Source of the DNA: Candidatus Aenigmatarchaeota archaeon
GTDB taxonomy: Archaea; Aenigmatarchaeota; Aenigmatarchaeia; GW2011-AR5
Length of the DNA stretch: 25,873 bases
NCBI GenBank assembly: GCA_016202875.1
Contig: JACQNX010000060.1
Location: 1-25,873, forward strand
Direction: 5' to 3'
The notes beneath the pieces are model-generated. The model saw only the letters and a list, made by a program, of their open reading frames with translations. It was not told the origin of the DNA and searched no databases. The translations under genes were made by a program, and so were the position numbers. Below, piece after piece: positions 17,301 through 22,155 of the stretch; positions within the stretch are counted from its first letter, which is position 1; each line of letters starts with the position of its first letter.

Positions 17301-17468
17301 TGGAGCTACAAACCCATATCCAAAAGCATGGCCCAGCAGCACATGTCTCAAGTAACAGCAGCAGATTTACAGGGCCGGGGAGTTGCAGGCGAGAGCACGA
17401 TTATTGCAAAATTTGACAAGTATCATCAGGGCTTTGTAAGCGACATAAATCCTAATTGCCTTTCATAA
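14364..17468 (+). CDS. Membrane-anchored peptidoglycan hydrolase: glucosaminidase (GH73-type) plus VanY-type carboxypeptidase
   Basis: The 1034-residue product has an N-terminal membrane helix (LWLVFAVFFYIAYGPYA), CARDB-like beta domains with several Cys (about 75-280 and 290-420) and a Cys-rich part near 450-560. Residues 593-727 match a glucosaminidase domain that cuts the glycan strand, with catalytic Glu624 in AVAMHESDKG and NYFGI. The C-terminal domain (about 840-985) is VanY/D-Ala-D-Ala carboxypeptidase type: SGYR (878-881), SRHHFGTEID with zinc ligands His920 and Asp927, and EPWHWSY with catalytic Glu976 and ligand His979. Archaea make no bacterial murein, so the substrate is probably bacterial. 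The natural start may lie further upstream: with one A fewer in the run at 14318-14322, ATG 14315 would read in frame (MKIPFWNAIGRGF). Confidence 0.93.
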   Translation: MQLWLVFAVFFYIAYGPYASIYEQAIDQVKTPVEIAWRSVRNAFYDIYLLATNPTEWYARQQVINARPEKPISFPKALEINTLDVTPPSVPGGQPFVLTFVMKNDGDLAARNIKAKVSCNQWCDVPPPRANLQQVQVSLCRNERWLIGDQFYCAENCGDNPTIKSGLLPECISQCIDEAKKPKVHTFMTRIPVTNTCLTKDLKEFEHTYWPKDPKDKPTMQRGEAQIVTVEPFVTNIFQGGAAETRIAKVYLNVSYEHSTTSQLLVTVIGEEEKQRLIRERKLEFKPVVATHKVSPAKLSLNVGPQPLQAGKEATLLVSVSNDRDQSSILLAEETGIIITLPKEIGSNLRCLGGTEPGQYFVDAKGEPVAEKDAVAEQLIYNVQANPKTGRVEILAYEFNTIYTFLCRFNTKDVEGIKTGIVTANLTSYTFVHTIKKDVPVTTPLGILFDPYSSYCNQCGKGVLTACSRDICHDLSDTDTRNLGVCYYDSLAGTISDYAGTVCYSCGEEPRCDQFLTEQACTGEALPRCEITCIWDPDKNTYWHNKPLKGKCVEGRAIAPTVILTPTATGTVVGIPKDLTQNILQAYLQANARGMLAQQANVFFTLGQKYNIDPAFAVAVAMHESDKGQSNLARKQNNYFGITEPGGEMQGFRSYSTPQQAIEAFYRLIKNDYITNCKGAECQNTPNNIACGTGSVFTDADKHCYVVGGRDAWIDNVPKFRQTVLDLIVQTAPPPTTPSVTVSVLPAAPKELEQFIIVAAASGTYEEIKIELLDQAKSHPPVNELKCPKNYRSCSLTVLGLSAGTYYAKATLLDASDQTIASAEKQFTVSTLPPVAYSKPDLMGLGTQITSLQQEVQAKFNEMETAAASDGVPLVIASGYRNFQQQLGIWNNKVQSATGTEQEKVDKAAEYNSMPGLSRHHFGTEIDINSVNPADWEPGCVGTSCQGAVYTWLINNAARFGFCQPYNADRGVVKAEPWHWSYKPISKSMAQQHMSQVTAADLQGRGVAGESTIIAKFDKYHQGFVSDINPNCLS

Positions 17469-17578
17469 TTTTTACATCTGTTTACGGCTATCTGAAGGTG
17501 TTATGATGAAGCTCAGAAATTGATAAAACAGAAGCTATAATCCTGAGCCAGTTGCACAGGCCATGCCCAAGGCCAAGG
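17469..17578. other. Non-coding stretch after the hydrolase gene
   Basis: 110 bases with a T-rich piece (aatttttac) just after the stop, suitable as an archaeal terminator. AAGCTATAATCC near 17532 resembles a TATA element but does not sit at a good distance from the hicB-like ATG. I see no gene in it. Confidence 0.4.
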
Positions 17579-17745
17579 ATGAGACACAAAATAGAACAGG
17601 ACGAGGACGGGTGGTTCGTTTCAGAGGTAGTGGAATTTCCAGGATGTCACACTCAGGCAAAAACACTGGACTTGCCTATTTGGAGGTCAAAAAAATCAGG
17701 AAAGAAGAGGGAAAGTTTATTGGATTACAACAGATCGAGGTGTAA
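17579..17745 (+). pseudogene. hicB: Decayed HicB antitoxin
   Basis: From ATG 17579 one frame reads MRHKIEQDEDGWFVSEVVEF, followed by PGCHTQAKTLD, the classic HicB partial RNase H-like start. The matching C-terminal part continues in a different frame: AYLEVKKIRKEEGKFIGLQ, then QIEV and stop. The helix that normally links them (about a dozen residues of the type ELMERIKEAIE) is missing, so a small out-of-frame deletion lies near 17670-17675. Neither frame alone is a full HicB. The order hicB-hicA is one of the two orders known for this toxin-antitoxin pair. The decay implies the system is dead. Confidence 0.78.
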
Positions 17746-17748
17746 CGT

Positions 17749-17799
17749 ATTGCAAAATTGCCCGTCATTACAGTTAAAGAAATGTCACGAGTTCTGGAA
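17749..17799 (+). pseudogene. hicA: HicA toxin remnant (no start codon, truncated)
   Basis: Four bases after the HicB stop, the frame reads IAKLPVITVKEMSRVLE, matching the HicA N-terminus (typically M-KLPVI-KE-I--L). The first codon is ATT where ATG is expected, and homology ends after 17 codons, where the 3' end of the convergent ATPase gene begins. The RNA-binding core with its catalytic His is gone. The break coincides with one arm of the 14-bp inverted repeat at 17791-17850. Confidence 0.68.
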
Positions 17800-17850
17800 A
17801 TTCCAGCTCAGCCTTCGTCGCCTTTCATGGACAGCAGGAATTTCCAGAAC
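17791..17850. repeat. Perfect 14-bp inverted repeat, 32-base spacer
   Basis: GTTCTGGAAATTCC at 17791-17804 is the exact reverse complement of 17837-17850. The left arm includes the hicA remnant and the right arm lies in the coding region for the ATPase C-terminus (FWKF). It may be a bidirectional end signal between convergent genes or a trace of the rearrangement that truncated hicA. Confidence 0.75.
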
Positions 17851-19085
17851 CGGATGAATTGTATCTTCCTTTTGCCGAACGTTTCTGTTTTTTCCTCCCC
17901 TTGGTAAACGACAACGCCCTTTGTTATTTTATTCCTCTCCAGGAAGTACAGCATGTTTTTCAGGTCTCCCGCGTCTGCAGTAGGGGCGTTTTTAACTTCA
18001 ACCGGGATTATCTTCCTTGAGATGACATTCAGAAAATCCACTTCCTTGCCGTCTTTTCTCCAGTAATATTTCGCATCAAGGACGCTGGCAATGAGGTTTT
18101 CCATTATCCTGTCCTTGTCATCCGAATAGCAGTACGCAAGGGACCACCAGTATGGATATACTCTCTGCATTTTTCTTGTCGTTGAAAACGTGCTTGGCCT
18201 GAAATTTTTTATCTTCCTGATTAGGTAACAGAATTCCAGGTAGTATATGTGGCTGAAAAGTGTTTTTTTGCTGATCTTCAGGCTTTTGGCTATGCTGTCA
18301 TAATCCAGATATAGCCCAGGCTGTTTGTAAAAAAGCTCGATAAGCGTCAGAAGCAGGCTTTTGTTCACGCCTCTGAACCTGTCGGGCAGGTCGGATTTTA
18401 TTATTTTGTCCAGGATGGTTGTTCTCATGTAGTCTTTGATTGCCAGCTCATCTTTCCAGTCGACTGTCTCCGGAAAGCTTCTGAGAAGGTAATTATCGAA
18501 CTCTTTTTTCAATTCCTTCTCAAAGAGCCTTGTTTCTTTTATGAGTTTTTCCATCCCCCGCAGTTTCAGGTATTCATGGAAGCTCAGCGGTTTTATGTTG
18601 AGCAGGAAATATCTTCCGGCCAGGTTTTTGATTGCCTCCTCTTCGAGGTTTATGCTGCTGGACGACGACAGGAAGAATTTTATTTTCGGGAATGCGTCGT
18701 ATAGGATCTTAATTTGATTTGCCCAGCCGCCCAGTCTTGTTATTTCATCGAAAAATACAAATATCTTTTCTTTTTTGTAGTCCTTGCCTGTAAGTTCTTG
18801 GTAAGATTCGAGGACGCTGATTATATTTTCAACCCTTTTGTCGAAAGAGAAATACAGTATATTCTTCGGACCCGTCTTTTTTAGCAGGTCTTCTATTTTT
18901 TGGTAAAGCAGAGTGCTTTTTCCAACCCTCCTCAGGCCTGAAAGAATGATAGCCTGCCTGTAGTTTGACAGTTCCTGTATCCGCACGAATTTCTCTCTTT
19001 TGAGCGGTTTGGCGAGATCCTTGCTGATTTCCGGCGTTTTCCACCACGGATTCAATAGTTGTAAGATTTCCTGCACTTCGTTCAT
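17808..19085 (-). CDS. AAA ATPase with C-terminal DUF4143 nuclease-like domain
   Basis: This 425-residue protein starts with LNPWWKTPE, then Walker A GLRRVGKST (about 50-58) and the acidic Walker B-like FVFFDEITRLGGW, then the sensor SSSSSINL and a fold-specific GRYFLLNIKPLSFHEYL. This is the AAA_14 (PF13173) plus DUF4143 (PF13635), COG1373 pattern. The C-terminus has KEVDFLN and IPVEVKNAP, the PD-(D/E)xK-like residues. Its neighbour across a 112-bp divergent promoter is a paralogue with the same architecture. Such proteins are abundant in archaea; function is mostly unknown. The start ATG lies 26 nt from the TATA element on the minus strand, so it is probably leaderless. Its 3' end butts against a hicBA remnant. 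Confidence 0.92.
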   Translation of the reverse strand: MNEVQEILQLLNPWWKTPEISKDLAKPLKREKFVRIQELSNYRQAIILSGLRRVGKSTLLYQKIEDLLKKTGPKNILYFSFDKRVENIISVLESYQELTGKDYKKEKIFVFFDEITRLGGWANQIKILYDAFPKIKFFLSSSSSINLEEEAIKNLAGRYFLLNIKPLSFHEYLKLRGMEKLIKETRLFEKELKKEFDNYLLRSFPETVDWKDELAIKDYMRTTILDKIIKSDLPDRFRGVNKSLLLTLIELFYKQPGLYLDYDSIAKSLKISKKTLFSHIYYLEFCYLIRKIKNFRPSTFSTTRKMQRVYPYWWSLAYCYSDDKDRIMENLIASVLDAKYYWRKDGKEVDFLNVISRKIIPVEVKNAPTADAGDLKNMLYFLERNKITKGVVVYQGEEKTETFGKRKIQFIRFWKFLLSMKGDEG

Positions 19086-19098
19086 AAGTTTATATCAG

Positions 19099-19175
19099 GA
19101 AACTAATATTTAAATCTTTAGTTTCTACATAGAAACGTATATTCAACGTTATTATACCATCAATAACTTTAAATA
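19099..19175. promoter_or_regulatory. Divergent promoter region with nested palindromes
   Basis: Minus-strand TATA: GATTTAAATATT (19105-19116), 26 nt from ATG 19085. Plus-strand TATA: TTTAAATA (19168-19175), 27 nt from ATG 19198. GAAACTAA (19099-19106) and TTAGTTTC (19118-19125) flank the minus-strand TATA, overlapping a second palindrome GTTTCTA-CA-TAGAAAC (19121-19136). All share the GAAAC/GTTTC half-site, which is what a dimeric repressor would bind. A shared autoregulator is an inference. Confidence 0.55.
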
Positions 19176-19197
19176 TTACTAATGATATAATATGAGT

Positions 19198-20532
19198 ATG
19201 ATAACCGAGAGGATAAGGGCCCTTGCAAGGGATTTCAATCCGTGGTGGGAAGGGAAAAGCCCTGTTGTGCCTGAGTACAGAAGGCACATCTTCGCGGAGA
19301 TCGAGAAATACATCAGGACAAAGCAGATAATAGCGATAGTCGGCCTGAGGCGGGTGGGAAAGACCATACTCATGAAGCAGATAATAAAAGGGCTGGCTGC
19401 AGAGAAAGAAAATATTTTCTATTTCCTGTTCGATGACCTGCTTGTCCAGAACCCCGATGCACTGGAAGACGTGCTTGATTACTATCTGAAAACTGTCGCG
19501 AAGGCGGGGAAAAAGTACATTTTCCTGGACGAGATACAGAAAGTCCCTTACTGGCAGGATATTTTAAAGAGGTTCTACGACACAAGGGAGGACATAAAAT
19601 TCATGGTTTCCGGCTCGGCATCCCTGCAGATCAAGAAATCAAAGGAGAGCCTTGCGGGAAGAATTTTTGACTTTTATCTGCCCATATTAACGTTCAGGGA
19701 GTTCCTGGAATTGAATAATATTCAGGCAGGCAGGACCGAACTGGATGAAAGAAGCCTGGAAAAGTGCCATGATGCAAACGTGAACAAAAAACACATTCTT
19801 GAAAACATGCTTCTGCAGTATATTTACAGGGGAGCCTTTCCGGAGATAGCATCCCAGGAGGACGACGATATAGTAAAAAACTATATCAGAAGCTCTGTCA
19901 TAGAGAAAATTATCCTGGAGGACATACCGGCAGTTTTCCCTGTGAGGAAAAAAGACGTCCTTTCCTCTGTTCTCGAGTATTGCAGCAGGGAAACATCAAC
20001 ACTCCTCGACATTACGAATCTGGCAAATATTCTGGATACAAATTACCAGACAGTGAGGTCCTATGTGTTTTATCTGAAAAATTCATTTGTTTTGGACATA
20101 GCCTACAACCATTCAAAAAAATCAGCAAAGCAGCTGAGGAAAAACAAGAAGGTGCACATTGCGCACCCCTCGATTACAATAGCGTTGATGGGCTACAAAA
20201 GGAATGTACTCGACGTAGGCGAAATAGCAGGCAAGTTTATAGAGACGGCGGCATTCCAGCACGCAAAGTGCCTCTCTGAGAGAATTTCTTTCTGGAGGAC
20301 GCCGCAGAAAGAAGAGGTTGACATCATCATCGGCGCAGACAAATTGCTGCCCATAGAGGTGAAATATCAGAGCCATGTTGCGCCTGCAGACATAAAGAAT
20401 CTGGTGAAATTCATGGACGTATTCAAACTGAAAAAAGGGATCCTAATAACTAAAAACATCTTTGAGCACAGGAAAGTAGGCGGGAAAAAGATTACACTGG
20501 TCCCGGCGTGGCTGTTTCTGCTCGCTGTCTGA
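19198..20532 (+). CDS. AAA ATPase with C-terminal DUF4143 nuclease-like domain
   Basis: The protein begins near MITERIRALARDFNPWWEG, with Walker A GLRRVGKTIL, Walker B-like YIFLDEIQKVPYWQDIL, sensor MVSGSASLQI and GRIFDFYLPILTFREFLEL. The C-terminus has EEVDIIIGADKLLPIEVKYQ, the PD-(D/E)xK-like signature. Same family (AAA_14/DUF4143, COG1373) as the divergent neighbour, sharing the NPWW start motif. Two ATGs, 19192 and 19198, are in frame; the TATA distance of 27 nt favours 19198 as a leaderless start. A T7 run directly follows the stop. The pair may be duplicates with different targets. Confidence 0.92.
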   Translation: MITERIRALARDFNPWWEGKSPVVPEYRRHIFAEIEKYIRTKQIIAIVGLRRVGKTILMKQIIKGLAAEKENIFYFLFDDLLVQNPDALEDVLDYYLKTVAKAGKKYIFLDEIQKVPYWQDILKRFYDTREDIKFMVSGSASLQIKKSKESLAGRIFDFYLPILTFREFLELNNIQAGRTELDERSLEKCHDANVNKKHILENMLLQYIYRGAFPEIASQEDDDIVKNYIRSSVIEKIILEDIPAVFPVRKKDVLSSVLEYCSRETSTLLDITNLANILDTNYQTVRSYVFYLKNSFVLDIAYNHSKKSAKQLRKNKKVHIAHPSITIALMGYKRNVLDVGEIAGKFIETAAFQHAKCLSERISFWRTPQKEEVDIIIGADKLLPIEVKYQSHVAPADIKNLVKFMDVFKLKKGILITKNIFEHRKVGGKKITLVPAWLFLLAV

Positions 20533-20539
20533 TTTTTTT
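20533..20539 (+). terminator. T-run terminator after the plus-strand ATPase
   Basis: Seven T residues begin right after the stop at 20530-20532, the typical archaeal stop signal, and precede the convergent DUF63 gene. Confidence 0.55.
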
Positions 20540-20544
20540 GGGTA

Positions 20545-21453
20545 CTAGAACCCGCCAATCATCCTCAGCCAGTTCCTCAAACCAGGCCCTAAGCCCAGGA
20601 TCAGCACAACTAATTTCAGGAACGTCCTCTTCTCCATCTCCTTCTCATTCTTCATCTCCCTGTCAAAGAAGTACATCACAATTGGCACGACTATTATCTT
20701 CAGCAGAAACATTGCCCACGTTCCGAGCAGTCCGATGAGAAATCCAGGCAACACATGCTGCTCAAAGTAGCCCAGGTACTGCAGCGCGACAAATGTTGTT
20801 GCTGCGTCAAAGAGGTGCACTAAGATGATGAACATGTTTTCAGCTGTCAGGAACTTGTTGAGTTTTGAAAATTTGTTTTTGGCTATTATCTTGGCAACAA
20901 CAAATAAGACAACCCAGATCACAGTTATTATCAGGACCATGAAGAACGCAAACGCATTTGCGAACCTGAACTGCGCCAAAAAGAAGATGTCAATGATTGC
21001 GCCCAGCGCAAACCAGATTTTGTAGTAGCCTATCTTCTTTTTGCTTAATTTTTCAGCTGTTGTTGACACCAATAACAACACAAAAGCAATAACAAAAATT
21101 GTCACATAAATCAGCGGGCTCACAAAGAAGAAGTTCCTTGCCGTTCCACTTGCTTCAGAAAAATCCTCAAACGCCCTCAGTATGCCACCAAGAGCAACAA
21201 AGGGAATAACGCCAATGAGAAAATTCCTGTCAATTTTTATCTGCAATTTTTTCAGCAGTTTGTAAACTCCGAATGCAGCAGCGATCAGTATGATAGCAAA
21301 CGTTGCCGTGTTCACGACATTGTAGCCTGTGCCTTCTACAAGAGGATGAATGAAAAACGTGTCAAAGAAGTTTTCATCTTCATGGGCAAATGCTGTTGGT
21401 AGTAAAAGAAATAATGACAAAAGTATCAGCAGAAACGAATTTTCTATTTTCAT
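20545..21453 (-). CDS. DUF63 archaeal membrane protein
   Basis: This 302-residue polytopic protein has an N-terminal hydrophobic signal or helix (SFLLILLSLFLLLPTAFA) and seven or more further membrane helices. The DUF63 (PF01889) hallmarks are visible: FIHPLVEGTGYNVVNT, VALGGILRAFEDF and the C-terminal LGPGLRNWLR. DUF63 proteins are widespread in archaea, and their biochemical function is not known to me. Conserved charged residues within membrane segments suggest a small-molecule or lipid substrate, but that is inference. The start is supported by a TATA-like TTATATAA centred about 25 nt upstream on the minus strand. Confidence 0.92.
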   Translation of the reverse strand: MKIENSFLLILLSLFLLLPTAFAHEDENFFDTFFIHPLVEGTGYNVVNTATFAIILIAAAFGVYKLLKKLQIKIDRNFLIGVIPFVALGGILRAFEDFSEASGTARNFFFVSPLIYVTIFVIAFVLLLVSTTAEKLSKKKIGYYKIWFALGAIIDIFFLAQFRFANAFAFFMVLIITVIWVVLFVVAKIIAKNKFSKLNKFLTAENMFIILVHLFDAATTFVALQYLGYFEQHVLPGFLIGLLGTWAMFLLKIIVVPIVMYFFDREMKNEKEMEKRTFLKLVVLILGLGPGLRNWLRMIGGF

Positions 21454-21473
21454 AACCTTTTAATTAAACCCAA

Positions 21474-21482
21474 ATTATATAA
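21474..21482. promoter_or_regulatory. Shared TATA element between DUF63 and doc
   Basis: The A/T-rich ATTATATAA reads nearly the same on both strands. On the minus strand it is about 25 nt from the DUF63 ATG at 21453; on the plus strand it is only about 17 nt from the doc ATG at 21495, so for doc a box further upstream (TTTTAATTAAA near 21459-21468) may be used. The two promoters overlap. Confidence 0.4.
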
Positions 21483-21494
21483 TCTTGATAAACG

Positions 21495-21872
21495 ATGAAC
21501 AAGATCAGACTTCTTTCTATAGAGGAAGTAATAGAGATAAATAAAAAATTCAACGGCAGCGGAAAAAGAGGAGATTTAGATTTTTTAATCTCCAGAGCCA
21601 AATCAATAAAACTGGGTGATGACCTGAAAAAAGATCTTGCTAAGGCGGCCTCCATTTTTTGGTATTACATAATTCAAAACCATATTTTTACAGATGGAAA
21701 CAAGAGAACCGCAACAGAAACTGCAAAATTGTTGTGCAATGTTAATAATTTTGAGCTTGACCTCCCGCCAAATGGGTTTATTTACATTTCATTGAAAATA
21801 GCTAACAATGACATTAATTTTCGTAATTTAGTTGAATTAATGTATACACGATTGAGAAGGGTTGAAAAATGA
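21495..21872 (+). CDS. doc: Doc/Fic-fold toxin
   Basis: This 125-residue protein carries the Fic signature HIFTDGNKRTA at about residues 63-73, close to the HxFx(D/N)GNKR pattern used by Doc to phosphorylate EF-Tu (P1 Doc is 126 residues). The N-terminal region LLSIEEVIEINKKF also fits the Doc family. Normally the antitoxin gene phd lies upstream; here only 41 bp separate the start from the divergent DUF63 gene. Instead a 46-residue frame overlaps the stop by ATGA. Archaeal EF1A could be the target, which is inference. Confidence 0.9.
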   Translation: MNKIRLLSIEEVIEINKKFNGSGKRGDLDFLISRAKSIKLGDDLKKDLAKAASIFWYYIIQNHIFTDGNKRTATETAKLLCNVNNFELDLPPNGFIYISLKIANNDINFRNLVELMYTRLRRVEK

Positions 21873-22009
21873 AATATTTCATTCGCTATGAAATTGATCA
21901 ACAGGGCAACATAACAGAAATCAAAGTGCCGCGGAAGAAGGTTATGAAGGAAATAAATGCGATGATCAGAAAAGACAGGGAAATGCTGAAGATATTGGAG
22001 AAATTATGA
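21869..22009 (+). CDS. 46-residue Doc-coupled protein, candidate antitoxin
   Basis: ATG 21869 overlaps the doc stop (ATGA), indicating translational coupling. The frame encodes MKYFIRYEIDQQGNITEIKV, then a basic helix (RKKVMKEINAMIRKDREMLKILEKL). The N-terminus looks like two beta strands and the rest is an amphipathic helix with Leu/Ile spacing suited to binding a toxin groove. It is not a Phd relative that I recognise, and the gene order is reversed relative to phd-doc. An antitoxin role is inference from position, size and overlap. It was found by reading below the usual length cutoff. Confidence 0.7.
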   Translation: MKYFIRYEIDQQGNITEIKVPRKKVMKEINAMIRKDREMLKILEKL

Positions 22010-22059
22010 TGTTGATGTATAGCATCTGACATAAATTTTTGGACATATTATGATGTTAG

Positions 22060-22112
22060 TGCTATATGCAGAAGACATTATTTTGTATAAAGGCTAATGT
22101 CTTCTGCTATAT
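22060..22112. repeat. 13-bp stem-loop flanked by TGCTATAT direct repeats
   Basis: GCAGAAGACATTA (22068-22080) is the exact reverse complement of TAATGTCTTCTGC (22095-22107), loop 14 bases. TGCTATAT occurs at 22060-22067 and 22105-22112. It could end the doc transcript or be an operator for the lipoprotein promoter, whose TATA overlaps the right arm's end. Confidence 0.7.
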
Positions 22113-22148
22113 ACTGAATGACAGCCGAATAAAAAATCCAAATAAGGT
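22107..22148 (+). promoter_or_regulatory. TATA box and ribosome site of the Cys-rich lipoprotein
   Basis: CTATATAC at 22107-22114 would start transcription near 22137. AAGGT at 22144-22148 lies seven bases before ATG 22156, which decides that start over the upstream in-frame ATG at 22066 and ATG 22150. Confidence 0.5.
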
Positions 22149-22155
22149 AATGTCA

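Noticed and set aside
2959..17468. Integrated virus or conjugative element
   Set aside because: No integrase, capsid, terminase, VirB4-like ATPase, relaxase, attachment repeat or tRNA boundary is visible; the ImmA-type protease alone is insufficient.
17552..17857. 101-codon plus-strand frame as an intact gene
   Set aside because: Only its first half matches HicB; the second half is out of frame and runs into the convergent gene, so it is a pseudogene reading.
22066..22155. N-terminal extension of the Cys-rich lipoprotein
   Set aside because: The in-frame ATG at 22066 runs through the hairpin and the TATA box, and would place the lipobox at residue 48; ATG 22156 has a ribosome site and gives a normal signal.
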